64,000 nt of DNA from Pedobacter cryoconitis (GCF_014200595.1 NZ_JACHCG010000003.1:283986-347985), one strand, 5' to 3'; positions 28,554-38,245 are shown, numbered from the stretch's first letter. Notes: a model not told the origin generated them from the sequence alone. A program made the numbers and translations.

Positions 28554-28954
28554 TATTTATCAGCTATAAATTGTTCGTAATTTCTCTCGTAATCATCCTC
28601 ATTATAAACTGTTGAGGCAACTACAAAAGCCAAAGAATTAGTAGAAAAATTCTCCATTTGCCGCCAAATATTCTTTGGTACATATAGCCCATAATAAGAG
28701 CGATTTAGAGAAAATGTCTTTTTATCTATACCATCATCAAGTATAACGTCGAAACTTCCGCTTAGCGCAATAATGACCTCTTCATTGGTATAGTAACTAT
28801 GGCCACCTCTCACTTCTCCTCCCGGAACATCATATATCCAATAGCTTCTATTTATTTTAAAAGGGATATGTGTCTCCTCTTCTAAAAAAGAAAGATTTCC
28901 TCTTGCATCCAAAAGCTTAGGAAATTCAATTATTCTAACTTGTTCTATTCCCAT
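28553..28954 (-). CDS. FdtA-like cupin paralogue with altered active-site motif
   Basis: 133 residues. Nearly every conserved block of its neighbour recurs (YWIYDVPGGEVRGGHSYY, YYGLYVPKNIWRQMENF), but the second histidine of GGHAH is replaced: GGHSY, with His52 kept and Tyr54 in the His position. The rest of the fold appears intact. It may catalyse a different isomerisation or epimerisation, act on another nucleotide sugar, or form a heteromer with the next protein. It follows the Wzz-like gene by 4 bases. The WxcM C-terminal domain family is an alternative family name for such cupins. Confidence 0.88.
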   Translation of the reverse strand: MGIEQVRIIEFPKLLDARGNLSFLEEETHIPFKINRSYWIYDVPGGEVRGGHSYYTNEEVIIALSGSFDVILDDGIDKKTFSLNRSYYGLYVPKNIWRQMENFSTNSLAFVVASTVYNEDDYERNYEQFIADK

Positions 28955-28958
28955 TTAA

Positions 28959-30086
28959 TTAAGCTAAAATATTTGCTATCAATTTTTTCAATATAAAAAA
29001 GCAAACAGACAGAAATCCAAAAAGCATACCACCAAGTACAATGCCTTTCAATTTTCCAAATTTCTTTTTTTCCAAAGGTAAAACCGGGCCATCAATTACT
29101 TGTATCAGCGGAGTTTCTTTAAGCAAACCCATTTTAGAAATTTCTAGATTTTTCATCAGCTCACTCAGTACAATCTTATTCATTTCAGCATTAAACTGGG
29201 AACGTTGTACAGGAGCTGTCCTTTGAACCTGGCGCGTTACATTTAAGTTTGGAGTAGCATCTGTAACAACGGCAGCAGCATAAATAGCCCCATTCATTAC
29301 TGACCTTACAGAATCCGTTTTATGTTGTAGGATGGCAATACTGGAAACCGTTTTCCTAGTCTTTGTCTGTATGTAAAAATCATTTACATTTTTCACAATC
29401 TGCTCATCAAATGATTTTGCAAAAAATTCATCACCAGCAATCACATCAGCTTTAATAATACTTAGCTTTTTATCAGGTTTAGTAACGAATAAATAGTTCT
29501 TACCGATATCCGCCACAATAGTTCCTAAAATACTATCTTGTAAACGTCTGGAATCAGAAGTCCCATGTACTTCAATGCTATCATTCTTCTTAAAAGAGAT
29601 GGCTTTTAACTCAGGTCTTTCGGCCCATTGCAATCTAAGTTTATTAAAATCAATGTACCTGTTAATCAATAATTGTTTCTTATTATCGATTTCAACTTCT
29701 GTTAACAATGTTTTTTCAATCATCGCCCGGGATTTATAGAGCTCCATAATATTGTCACCCTGAAAAATACCACCTCCAGAACCACCCACATCAACTCCTA
29801 CCATAGAGGCTAAGCCAGAATATTGACCTAACCCACCACCCTTTTCAGAATCTTCCAAAACAAAGGTCGTGGTAGCTGTATAAATCATTTTTTTGTTATA
29901 AGCATAAAAATAGCCTAGTCCACTTCCAATAACAATAAAAACCAGAATAATTATAGCCTTTGATAATAAATAGCGATATAATTCAACAATCTTTAAAAAG
30001 ATTCCCTTTAATGAAACCTCCTCTGATTCTAAATTCTTTTCAACTGTCTTTTCTTCCATATCTCGCTTTTTCAAGCATATTTTCAC
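28959..30086 (-). CDS. Wzz-like chain-length determinant / polysaccharide co-polymerase
   Basis: 375 residues from the first ATG; the ATG at 30059 (residue 10) is an equally good start. A first membrane helix lies at about 42-62 and a second at about 348-368, with a periplasmic domain between them. The early periplasmic sequence TTTFVLEDSEKGGGLGQYSG is typical of Bacteroidota Wzz-family proteins. No Walker motif or tyrosine cluster is seen after the second helix, so the tyrosine-kinase part is absent. It should set polymer length together with the EpsG-like polymerase and the exporter. Confidence 0.87.
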   Translation of the reverse strand: MKICLKKRDMEEKTVEKNLESEEVSLKGIFLKIVELYRYLLSKAIIILVFIVIGSGLGYFYAYNKKMIYTATTTFVLEDSEKGGGLGQYSGLASMVGVDVGGSGGGIFQGDNIMELYKSRAMIEKTLLTEVEIDNKKQLLINRYIDFNKLRLQWAERPELKAISFKKNDSIEVHGTSDSRRLQDSILGTIVADIGKNYLFVTKPDKKLSIIKADVIAGDEFFAKSFDEQIVKNVNDFYIQTKTRKTVSSIAILQHKTDSVRSVMNGAIYAAAVVTDATPNLNVTRQVQRTAPVQRSQFNAEMNKIVLSELMKNLEISKMGLLKETPLIQVIDGPVLPLEKKKFGKLKGIVLGGMLFGFLSVCFFILKKLIANILA

Positions 30087-30131
30087 TTCAATTCATAAAT
30101 CCTTAGCTAAGCTTGAGGATAAACTATTATT

Positions 30132-32684
30132 CTATCTTAATATCAGTACCAATGCGGTAATCAGAGTAGATAAAGCCGCCGAAATAGCAGCAACTCCTGC
30201 CACGCCAAATTTCTCTCTTGGTGCACGCTTAGGTACAAAAATCTCAGCTCCTGGCTTTACTACAGGGTAATTATTAAAAAATAAGAATTTACTGCCAGCA
30301 TCCACAGAACCATTCGCATATTGAATATAAGCACTTTTCTTATTGGCATTATAAGTAAACCCTCCAGCACCGTTAATATATTGCTTCATGCTTTTATTAG
30401 GACTATAAACAATATTTGTTGGTCTAAGCACTTCACCAGTAACTTTAACTGTCTGCAATTGCTTAGGTACACGAATCACATCCCCATCCTCCATCAGCAG
30501 ATCATATTTTGAACCTGGTGATTTCATTATTTTTATCAGATCAATCCCAACTAAATCACTTCCTAAAATCTTAACCTCTCTAATCAGTTGAGCAGTATCA
30601 CTAACCCCAGTTCCCTGCAACCTTTTCAGATTAGCCATTTTTTGCATTTCTTCATCTTCTTTATCGATTGCATTTTTATTAGAAGTACCAGAAGTCTTTC
30701 CTTCCACAAGCTTCCCGTTCCCATCTCTCAAGCCTTCCTTAATTTCTTTTTTTTCTGCACCAGGCCTTTTTAAAGAAGCACCTTCAGCAAAAGAAAGTAC
30801 TGTTAAACCACCAGCCCTTTTGATCAGGTCAGAAATACGCTCATCTTTTCTGGTGATTGTATATATACCAGGATAAAGTACTTCACCTTCAACCCTCACC
30901 TGCTGTTGAACTTGATAACCTTCAGAACTTCTTATAGACACAATATCAAATGGCTGTAATACAAAAGTTGAGTCCTGCAATTTCAAATCCGGAGAAATGC
31001 TTACATTTAATATTTCAGCCGTTTTTGCTGAAATCGAACGTGCATCACTATTTTTCACCCTTCTTGCAATCTCAATACGACTTGGAGTTGCTCCTTCCTT
31101 AAAACCACCGGCCATTTGTATTAAAGCCTCCAGCGTCATTCCATCAGCATAGTCAAAAACGCCTGGCGTTCTTACTTCTCCCTTGATATCGACTTTGTAT
31201 TCTTCACGCAACTCAAAAATAGAAGAGATCTTTACCCTATCTTCTCTTCTCAAGAAGATATCAGGCTCAGTTCCGTCAATAATTTTACTCACATCAAATG
31301 ATAAAAGTGCAAGACTATTGTCCGAATTTAATCTTGAAATGTACCCTCTGTTAAGAAAAGCATCTTCTTTTAGTCCATCAGCCTTTTGAATTAATTGTTT
31401 TAATGTTAATCCTTTTTCAAGTTCATATTGTCCCGGACGAAATACAGCACCATCAATTTCTACTCTATTCGCAAACCGATCTAAAATAGGCTCTACCACA
31501 TATTTATCACCATTTAATGGATTATATTTAGTGTAATCGTCCGCACTTACATCAATAATTCTTCTTTCCTTATTCGTATTCTGCAGAACTTTAATTTTTG
31601 CTGTATAAGCCATATTTGAGAAACCACCAGCAAAATTGATTACATCTTCCAGCGATTCTGGTGTTAAGATCTCATATAAGGCAGGTCTTTTTACCTCACC
31701 AGCAATTTCTATACGCGTTTGATAGACAGGAATATTAATTACATCCTGATCTTGCAAACGAACGTTTCCTACTTGTAATCCTTTCAACAGAAAATCATAT
31801 ACATCGATAGTTGAAATAATTTTATTATTACGTATAACCTGTATTTTTCTGAAAGAACCATTTTTGTTAGGTCCACCAGAAGCACTCAATGCGTTAAATA
31901 CAGTTGATAAAGAAGACAAGGTATAAGAACCTGGTTTAGTTACCTCTCCAAGAATAGTGACCTTAATACTTCGTATATTACCAAGATTGACTGCCAGATT
32001 CGTCCTGCCGTTTCTTAAACTTGGATAAGTACCTGACATTGCAGAACGGATTTTAGCTATTGCTTGCTCTACCGATAAACCTCCAACAGAAATCAAACCC
32101 ACGTATTGCAATCTGATTGTTCCTTCCGGACTCACCAAGAGCTTATAATTAGCTTCATTATCTCCGGTCAGATCGATCAATAGCTGATCATCCGGACCTA
32201 TAATATAGCTTTTGGGAGTTGCCATTCTTAAATTAGGCTCAAATGTAATGTTGCTGTTTTTAAACAGCTCTGCACCAAAGATCCTGGGAATCAAGTCCTC
32301 AAGAGCATCTTTCAATTCAGCTTTTGACTTTTCTGCAAAATCGGATCTTCCGTTCCTGGTGGAATCTGCACCATCATAACTTCTGCCAGCATCATCACCA
32401 CTTACAGCCTTAGCATCTGGTGAACCTTTTTCTTTTCTGATTTTCTCAATACGAATCTTGAGCTTAGCTACTTCTTCAGGCCTCATGCCCTGTGAAGCTG
32501 CTGTTTGTTCCAATTGCTGATCACTATTACCAGCAGCTTCTGAACGTTGCATTAATTGACGAACCTGGATGTCAGTTAATTCATCCACTTTTATATTAGA
32601 ATAACTTGTTTGTGCATAGCTATATTGACAAACTATTATACAAGAGAAAAAAAGTAGTGCAGTTAATATTTTTTTAACGTTCAT
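30132..32684 (-). CDS. Wza-like polysaccharide export protein with multiple SLBB domains
   Basis: 850 residues with a signal peptide (about 1-24, SYAQ). The export domain begins IIGPDDQLLIDLTGDNEANY near 165. Repeated SLBB-type units of the form VEIDGAVFRPGQYELEKG and VDIKGEVRTPGVFDYADG follow at about 85-residue steps to about 810. The final 25 residues are hydrophobic (VAAISAALSTLITALVLIL), a possible outer-membrane helix as in Wza. It is longer than Wza because of the additional SLBB copies, as usual in Bacteroidota. Forms the channel for the polymer; the co-polymerase gene follows 45 bases later. Confidence 0.92.
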   Translation of the reverse strand: MNVKKILTALLFFSCIIVCQYSYAQTSYSNIKVDELTDIQVRQLMQRSEAAGNSDQQLEQTAASQGMRPEEVAKLKIRIEKIRKEKGSPDAKAVSGDDAGRSYDGADSTRNGRSDFAEKSKAELKDALEDLIPRIFGAELFKNSNITFEPNLRMATPKSYIIGPDDQLLIDLTGDNEANYKLLVSPEGTIRLQYVGLISVGGLSVEQAIAKIRSAMSGTYPSLRNGRTNLAVNLGNIRSIKVTILGEVTKPGSYTLSSLSTVFNALSASGGPNKNGSFRKIQVIRNNKIISTIDVYDFLLKGLQVGNVRLQDQDVINIPVYQTRIEIAGEVKRPALYEILTPESLEDVINFAGGFSNMAYTAKIKVLQNTNKERRIIDVSADDYTKYNPLNGDKYVVEPILDRFANRVEIDGAVFRPGQYELEKGLTLKQLIQKADGLKEDAFLNRGYISRLNSDNSLALLSFDVSKIIDGTEPDIFLRREDRVKISSIFELREEYKVDIKGEVRTPGVFDYADGMTLEALIQMAGGFKEGATPSRIEIARRVKNSDARSISAKTAEILNVSISPDLKLQDSTFVLQPFDIVSIRSSEGYQVQQQVRVEGEVLYPGIYTITRKDERISDLIKRAGGLTVLSFAEGASLKRPGAEKKEIKEGLRDGNGKLVEGKTSGTSNKNAIDKEDEEMQKMANLKRLQGTGVSDTAQLIREVKILGSDLVGIDLIKIMKSPGSKYDLLMEDGDVIRVPKQLQTVKVTGEVLRPTNIVYSPNKSMKQYINGAGGFTYNANKKSAYIQYANGSVDAGSKFLFFNNYPVVKPGAEIFVPKRAPREKFGVAGVAAISAALSTLITALVLILR

Positions 32685-32716
32685 AAAGGTTAACCTGTGT
32701 AGTATTATTTTAATAA

Positions 32717-33853
32717 CTATTCGAAATGATTCAGTGTCTTAAAACCACCTTGTTTCAAATACTCGTCTTTTTTCATTAAATGTAAATCAGCATGTACCAT
32801 CTCTTTAACTAACATCGACAGATTATACTTTGGTTGCCATCCTAACTGAGTTTTAGACTTTGTAGGATCTCCCAATAACAAATCTACTTCAGTCGGTCTG
32901 AAATATTTTGGGTCTACACTTACAACAGTAGTCCCTGGTTTTAAGTAAACATCATTTAAACCTAAAGATAAAACAAGGTCCTGATCGATATCTATAATGA
33001 CACCTTTTTCATTTTCATCTTTCCCACTAAATTCTATTTCAATTCCCAATTCCGCAAAACTCATTTTCACAAAATCGCGAACTGTTGTCGTTATCCCCGT
33101 TGCAATAACAAAATCTTCCGCTTTTTCTTGCTGAAGAATTAACCACATGGCTTCTACATAGTCTTTCGCATGCCCCCAATCTCTTTGTGCAGAAAGGTTA
33201 CCCAGATATAAACATTTTTGCAATCCTAAAGCGATTTTGCTTGCTGCTCTGGTAATTTTACGTGTAACAAATGTCTCTCCTCTTAACGGGCTTTCATGAT
33301 TAAATAAAATGCCATTACAAGCAAACATTCCATAAGCTTCTCTATAATTTACAGTTATCCAATAACCATATATTTTAGCAACCGCATAAGGAGACCTTGG
33401 ATAGAAAGGGGTGTTTTCACTTTGAGGAACAGCCTGTACTAATCCATATAGTTCAGAAGTAGAAGCCTGATAAACTCTGGTCTTTTTCTCCAGACCTAAA
33501 ATACGTATAGCTTCCAATAATCTTAAAGTTCCTATACCATCAGCATTTGCAGTATATTCAGGCATTTCAAAACTCACCTGAACGTGACTCATTGCAGCAA
33601 GATTGTATATTTCGTCTGGTTGTATTTCCTGAATGATACGGATTAAATTTGTAGAATCAGTCAGATCACCAAAATGCAATTTAAAGTTAACCCCATGTTC
33701 GTGCTGGTCTTTATACAAGTGGTCTATCCGTTCAGTATTGAACAAAGATGACCGCCTTTTTAAACCATGAACAAAATAGCCCTTATTCAAGAGAAATTCT
33801 GCAAGATAGGCTCCATCCTGGCCTGTAACACCTGTTATTAGCGCAACTTTCAT
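32717..33853 (-). CDS. gmd: GDP-mannose 4,6-dehydratase
   Basis: 378 residues, the normal Gmd length. It opens [19 protein letters not shown] (GxxGxxG), followed by [18 protein letters not shown], the catalytic STSELYG near 130 and [15 protein letters not shown] near 150 with the YxxxK pair, then [16 protein letters not shown] near 185, all typical of Gmd. It makes GDP-4-keto-6-deoxy-D-mannose. The reductase that would finish GDP-L-fucose or GDP-D-rhamnose is not obvious here; the neighbouring reductase looks like a dTDP-sugar RmlD. A -7 box lies 28 bases upstream. Confidence 0.96.
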   Translation of the reverse strand: MKVALITGVTGQDGAYLAEFLLNKGYFVHGLKRRSSLFNTERIDHLYKDQHEHGVNFKLHFGDLTDSTNLIRIIQEIQPDEIYNLAAMSHVQVSFEMPEYTANADGIGTLRLLEAIRILGLEKKTRVYQASTSELYGLVQAVPQSENTPFYPRSPYAVAKIYGYWITVNYREAYGMFACNGILFNHESPLRGETFVTRKITRAASKIALGLQKCLYLGNLSAQRDWGHAKDYVEAMWLILQQEKAEDFVIATGITTTVRDFVKMSFAELGIEIEFSGKDENEKGVIIDIDQDLVLSLGLNDVYLKPGTTVVSVDPKYFRPTEVDLLLGDPTKSKTQLGWQPKYNLSMLVKEMVHADLHLMKKDEYLKQGGFKTLNHFE

Positions 33854-33881
33854 TTGGTTAATATTTTTTATATGTAGAGGT

Positions 33882-33889
33882 CAAAGATA
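33882..33889 (-). promoter_or_regulatory. -7 promoter box TATCTTTG
   Basis: The minus strand reads TATCTTTG in the 81-base gap before gmd, 28 bases ahead of the ATG at 33853. No good -33 TTG is seen. It could give an internal promoter for gmd and the export genes downstream. Confidence 0.45.
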
Positions 33890-33934
33890 AATGAATTATT
33901 TGATTACTGAGAAATATATCACATTTGAAATAAC

Positions 33935-34792
33935 CTATATATTTTGTATGCAGAAATTTAAGCTATCCCGCCAGTATGGTATTTCAATCCCCATTTTAGC
34001 TTTAATCTTCGTTTTATCCATCACAGAATAATGTGGACGTTTTGCCTTAGTTATAAATGAAGAAGAAGTGACTGGCAATACCTCCATATCTATCTCTGCA
34101 AATTCAAAAACAGCTTTAGCAAAATCATACCAAGAAGCAACACCCTCATTACTATAATGATAAAGTCCATAAGCTTTTATTTCATTTTCAATAATGTGAA
34201 TAATGACTCTGGCTAAATCCATCGCATAAGTAGGTGTGCCTACCTGATCATAAATAACATTGAGCTGATCACGGCTTTGAGACAACTTGAGCATAGTCTT
34301 AACAAAATTACCAGCCTTCTCGGAATACAGCCAGCTGGTCCTGATAATATAATACTGATCCATAATCCTTTGAATCTCTTGTTCTCCTTTTAACTTGGAC
34401 AAACCATAAACATTTACAGGAATAGCATGCATAACTTCAGTTAAAGGGACACCTGAATTTCCATCAAAAACAAAATCTGTAGAGAGGTGTATTAGGGTTG
34501 TATTACCAGCAAGACAGTTTTCGGCAAGCCTTTTCACTGCAAATTCATTAGATTCAAAAGCACTGTTTGGTTCATCTTCTGCCAGATCAACAGCTGTATA
34601 AGCCGCACAATTAATACAATACAAAGGATTAAATCGTTTAAATATTTCTTTAACAGATTCTGCATCTATAAAGTTAAGATCAGTTTTGGAAAGAAATAAA
34701 TAATTGAAAGATCTCTCATTTTCAGAAACAACCTCATTCAAACATTGCCCAAGCTGCCCATTCCCACCTATCACTATAATATTTCTCTTCAT
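33935..34792 (-). CDS. rfbD: dTDP-4-dehydrorhamnose reductase
   Basis: 285 residues. Textbook RmlD blocks are present: IVIGGNGQLGQCL at the N-terminus, NCAAYTAVDLAEDEP near 60, LSTDFVFDG near 102, YGLSKLKGE near 128 (YxxxK), RTSWLYSEKAGNFVKTM near 147, DQVGTPTYAMDLA near 180 and RPHYSVMDKTK near 255. It makes dTDP-L-rhamnose. The earlier enzymes RmlA, RmlB and RmlC are not encoded in the window. Given the adjacent gmd, a role as GDP-4-keto-6-deoxymannose reductase is a less likely alternative. Its ATG overlaps the upstream stop as TAATG. Confidence 0.9.
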   Translation of the reverse strand: MKRNIIVIGGNGQLGQCLNEVVSENERSFNYLFLSKTDLNFIDAESVKEIFKRFNPLYCINCAAYTAVDLAEDEPNSAFESNEFAVKRLAENCLAGNTTLIHLSTDFVFDGNSGVPLTEVMHAIPVNVYGLSKLKGEQEIQRIMDQYYIIRTSWLYSEKAGNFVKTMLKLSQSRDQLNVIYDQVGTPTYAMDLARVIIHIIENEIKAYGLYHYSNEGVASWYDFAKAVFEFAEIDMEVLPVTSSSFITKAKRPHYSVMDKTKIKAKMGIEIPYWRDSLNFCIQNI

Positions 34793-35493
34793 TAATTTTT
34801 ACTTCCAAGATGAAATTGAATACCAACAGATACCGGATTAAATAAATATTCCGTTTTATGAAATCTGCTCAAAGATCTCACATTTGAAATATCCTGAGGA
34901 ACAGACTCCTGACGTTCATAAGAATAGAAAAATTCCAGATTACTTTCTACAAAGATAGAAATTTGTTTCATGGGACTAATTTTTAAACCAAGAACCGGCG
35001 TAATAGTGAATCCTTCTTTTGTTGCTATAACCTGATTTGGAGGTATCGGCATATTTACCGCATCCGAATTTAGTATTGGATTTATATTATTTGAAACTCC
35101 ATCGAATTTATTTGACCGGTAACCTAAATCAAGAGCAAAGTAAGGCTGAAATGTAGAATAGCTAAAATTTTTCTCAAAACCAACTTTAAAAGAATAGTCC
35201 TTCATCTTGCCATTCACAAGTTCACAACCGGCACAGTTATTAAAAAAACTCTCATTTCTGCTCATATAGCTCCCATTCAATCTGTAACTAAACTCTTTAT
35301 CATTGAATTTCAAAATCAAGCTATTAAAATATGTGTTCAGATAAGTATTTCCATTAGTCTGATCCATTATTTTAGGCATTTGTGCATAACTATATCCTCT
35401 GAAGCCAACACTGTAAAGATAATCCGTATTTGTTTGTGAGAATGCGAAAGTAGAGACCATTAAAAATAAAATGACCAAGTATGTTTTTATCAT
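34792..35493 (-). CDS. outer-membrane beta-barrel protein of unknown function
   Basis: 233 residues with a signal peptide (1-19, ending FAFSQ). The rest alternates short strands rich in Tyr, Phe and Ser with turns (YSFKVGFEKNFSYS, PYFALDLGYRSNKF) and ends in the strand PVSVGIQFHLGSKN, fitting a small outer-membrane barrel. Two cysteines lie close together in NNCAGCEL near residue 84. No family is recognised. It is translationally coupled to rfbD and sits inside the polysaccharide locus, so it may serve export or surface attachment. Confidence 0.72.
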   Translation of the reverse strand: MIKTYLVILFLMVSTFAFSQTNTDYLYSVGFRGYSYAQMPKIMDQTNGNTYLNTYFNSLILKFNDKEFSYRLNGSYMSRNESFFNNCAGCELVNGKMKDYSFKVGFEKNFSYSTFQPYFALDLGYRSNKFDGVSNNINPILNSDAVNMPIPPNQVIATKEGFTITPVLGLKISPMKQISIFVESNLEFFYSYERQESVPQDISNVRSLSRFHKTEYLFNPVSVGIQFHLGSKN

Positions 35494-35699
35494 ATTTGAA
35501 TTTCAATTAAAAGTACTGAAAAAAATACAGCCCAATATTAAGATCGCCTTAGTACAATAATTTGACCAAATTACACGATTTAATCATTATCATTTTTAAT
35601 TAACTATCGATTATAAACACTGATTATATCGAATAAATAATTACCTGATTCAACTCAATCAATTATTAGTTTAACAACGAGTAAAAATCAAAATTTATG
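35494..35699. promoter_or_regulatory. intergenic gap with perfect inverted repeat
   Basis: 206 bases without a gene between the SGNH gene and the barrel gene. It holds TAATTTG-AC-CAAATTA at 35558-35573, a perfect 7-base inverted repeat, which could be an operator. No strict TAnnTTTG box was found on the minus strand. Confidence 0.3.
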
Positions 35700-36611
35700 T
35701 TAATTCATCAGGGAATCTATTTTCAAACTAAGCTTTTTTGCTCCATGCTCATTCAAATGGTCGGCGTCAAAAAAGTCTGCTTCTTTAAACGTGGTATCGT
35801 TTAAAAGATTAAAATATTTTGTACCTGGATGCTTTGCTACTATCTTAGTAATTGAATTAATAGTATTATTTAATTGTTCTTTATTTAATAATTCCGTATA
35901 ACTTTTATAAGCAGGGCATGTGACAAAAACTATTTCAACGCGTCTGGCTTTAGCTAATGCTATTATAGAATTTATGGTCTCAATATTTGAATTAAAACAG
36001 CGATTGTCTTTTAGACTCACTGTATGTCTGGCAACGGCTAATTTTCCCGTTTCTTCTAAATTAGAACCATTTTTAGAATTATAGTTCGTTCCCCATCCTA
36101 CTTGATTACAAGTAACTTCAGTATGCGTTGTTAACAAATAATTTTTCATTCTGGAAACATTGACTCCTAATTTCATATTGAGTATCTCAGAGTTATTTAG
36201 CCAGTCGTTACTTGGATTTATATCATAATATAAGCTATAATTCTTTGTCCGCCATTTTTCTACGCCCGTTTCAAGAGTTGTATATAAAGAGAAATAGTCA
36301 ATAGGAATAACTATTTTTTTCAAGTTAATTAAGCTGGAATTGTATTTTTTAAGGATTTCCAAATCATAATTTAAAGATTGGGAAATGTGTGCGGCATTGA
36401 AAGCAGGCTTTTTAATATACGTAGGATCTATACCATAATACACATGCGAATTGCCTAAAAGCAAGACCTCTATGTTTTTTGCATTCTTATCTAAATAACG
36501 TTTTTTATACGCATAATCATTAGGGATACTTTTTAGCAATATATCAGAAGAAAAGCCTAATAAGACAATAGGAAAAATAAAGAATATAACCCGTTTAATG
36601 AATCTTTTCAT
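35700..36611 (-). CDS. SGNH-hydrolase-like membrane-anchored partner of an MBOAT acyltransferase
   Basis: 303 residues from the ATG at 36611 (MKRFIKRVIFFIFPIVLLGF), two bases after the MBOAT stop; a longer frame opens at 36695 but lies inside the MBOAT gene. One N-terminal membrane helix is followed by LLLGNSHVYYGIDP, with the block I nucleophile Ser in GNSH, and by DADHLNEHGAKKLS near the C-terminus, the DxxH block V. This layout matches AlgJ/AlgX/DltD-like proteins that move acyl groups to a polymer outside the membrane. It should work with the MBOAT protein to O-acetylate the exopolysaccharide. Confidence 0.82.
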   Translation of the reverse strand: MKRFIKRVIFFIFPIVLLGFSSDILLKSIPNDYAYKKRYLDKNAKNIEVLLLGNSHVYYGIDPTYIKKPAFNAAHISQSLNYDLEILKKYNSSLINLKKIVIPIDYFSLYTTLETGVEKWRTKNYSLYYDINPSNDWLNNSEILNMKLGVNVSRMKNYLLTTHTEVTCNQVGWGTNYNSKNGSNLEETGKLAVARHTVSLKDNRCFNSNIETINSIIALAKARRVEIVFVTCPAYKSYTELLNKEQLNNTINSITKIVAKHPGTKYFNLLNDTTFKEADFFDADHLNEHGAKKLSLKIDSLMN

Positions 36612-36613
36612 AC

Positions 36614-38050
36614 CTAGAATTGGAAATAAATGAATTGTTGTTCCGAACCTGCAAATAAGAATATTGCGATTACAAGCGCGTAATAAAAGGCCCATCTAAC
36701 AATTACAGGTAATTTGATTCCAAATTTTGCAATTGCAAATTGCTGCTCACGTCCAAACCATTCTATAATTATGAATATAGAAAGCAGCAAAAGTAAAGTC
36801 TTAGGTATAAGCGTTGGTATTGTAAACAAGGAGGGCGAAAATATTCCTGAAATATAACCAAATGCACTCCCCAAACTCTCTGTCCGAAAGAAAATCCAGG
36901 CGAACACTGTCAAACCAAATGTTAACCCCATTGAAAATATTTCTTTAAATGTCGGGAAGTATTTTCCAGATGCTACAATGTCAAGATTCGTTCTATTAGT
37001 GTTAAAAATTATCGACGGCATGATATATAGCGCATTGAGAAATCCCCAAATAATAAAATTCCAGCTTGCTCCATGCCAGAAACCACTCACAAGAAAAATA
37101 ATAAATGTATTCCTGACTTTCATCCATATTCCTCCTTTACTCCCACCCAAAGGAATATACAAATAATCTCTGAACCATGTGGAAAGCGAAATATGCCATC
37201 GTCTCCAAAACTCAGCAATATCTCTTGAAAAATAAGGGAATGCAAAATTTCTTAATAGCTCTATACCAAAAAGTCTTGCTGTTCCCAAAGCAATATCAGA
37301 ATAACCAGAGAAGTCTCCATAGATCTGGAAAGCAAAGAATACAGCTCCTAAAACAAGTGTGCTGCCAGAATAATGTCCAGCATTGTTAAAAATCATATTT
37401 GCATATTCAGCACACTGATCAGCGATTACGACTTTTTTAAATAATCCCCACAATATTTGCCTTAAACCATCAACTGCTTTTGTATAATCAAAGTCTCTTT
37501 TTTTCTGTATTTGTGGCAGTAAATGGGTTGCACGCTCAATTGGGCCTGCAACTAATAAAGGAAAGAAGCTCACGAAGACTGAATAATCAACAAAATTCTT
37601 TTCTGCTTTTATTCTGCCTTTGTAGATATCAATCACATAAGACAATCCATGGAAAGTATAGAAAGAGATACCAACTGGCAAAATTACTTTTAGTGTCCAG
37701 GGGTTTATATGCAATCCTAAATAAGAAATAGATTCAGCAAAAGAACTGACGAAAAAATTATAATATTTAAAAATGCCCAAAAAACCAAGATTAATCGACA
37801 CACTTAACCAAAACCAAAACTTCTTAATCTTTTGATTTTTAGCATCTGACATCTTTATACCAGTGTAATAATCTAATAATGTAGAAAAAATAAGTAAAAA
37901 TAAAAACCGCCAATCCCAACAAGCGTAAAAGAAGTAGCTTGACCCCAGTAATAGTATATTTTGAAATTTTAAATTCTTATTGGTTACGAACCAATATAAA
38001 ATAAGGACAATCGGTAGAAATATTGCGAAGTGTACTGAGTTGAAAAGCAT
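36614..38050 (-). CDS. MBOAT-family O-acyltransferase (AlgI-like)
   Basis: 478 residues from the ATG at 38050 (MLFNSVHFAIFLPIVLILYW), the usual AlgI/DltB N-terminus; the longer frame from 38095 adds 15 atypical residues. About ten membrane helices. Conserved blocks are LLLGSSYFFYACWDWRFL near 35, PVGISFYTFHGLSYVID near 125, RRWHISLSTWFRDYLYIPLG near 295 and SGFWHGASWNFIIWGFLN near 325, with the catalytic His in FWHGA. It passes acetyl groups across the inner membrane to the SGNH partner. It is the first gene of the polysaccharide locus in the reading direction; no TAnnTTTG box is seen just upstream. Confidence 0.93.
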   Translation of the reverse strand: MLFNSVHFAIFLPIVLILYWFVTNKNLKFQNILLLGSSYFFYACWDWRFLFLLIFSTLLDYYTGIKMSDAKNQKIKKFWFWLSVSINLGFLGIFKYYNFFVSSFAESISYLGLHINPWTLKVILPVGISFYTFHGLSYVIDIYKGRIKAEKNFVDYSVFVSFFPLLVAGPIERATHLLPQIQKKRDFDYTKAVDGLRQILWGLFKKVVIADQCAEYANMIFNNAGHYSGSTLVLGAVFFAFQIYGDFSGYSDIALGTARLFGIELLRNFAFPYFSRDIAEFWRRWHISLSTWFRDYLYIPLGGSKGGIWMKVRNTFIIFLVSGFWHGASWNFIIWGFLNALYIMPSIIFNTNRTNLDIVASGKYFPTFKEIFSMGLTFGLTVFAWIFFRTESLGSAFGYISGIFSPSLFTIPTLIPKTLLLLLSIFIIIEWFGREQQFAIAKFGIKLPVIVRWAFYYALVIAIFLFAGSEQQFIYFQF

Positions 38051-38200
38051 TATATCAATTAATGTTATTTTTATATTTCTAAAACGATCCTTCAAATCGT
38101 GGCGCGAATATACAGATCTTCAGCATTAATAGTACAAAATCAAATCAATCATATCGGCAGTAGCAGTATGCAGCCAGATGAAACAATTATTAATTTCCTT

Positions 38201-38237
38201 TAAAGAATAAGCCCGGGAATTTTGGGCTTATTCTTTA
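38201..38237 (-). terminator. hairpin downstream of the Rnk/GreA-like gene
   Basis: A perfect 14-base inverted repeat, TAAAGAATAAGCCC (38201-38214) and GGGCTTATTCTTTA (38224-38237), with a 9-base loop. It starts 8 bases after the Rnk-like gene ends. The U-tract is weak, so termination is inferred mainly from stem strength and place. Confidence 0.65.
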
Positions 38238-38245
38238 TAATACGA

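Noticed and set aside
8425..38095. Treating the polysaccharide locus as recently acquired DNA because of its high A+T content
   Set aside because: Polysaccharide loci of Bacteroidota are often A+T-rich, and no integrase, direct-repeat boundary or tRNA insertion is visible at either end.
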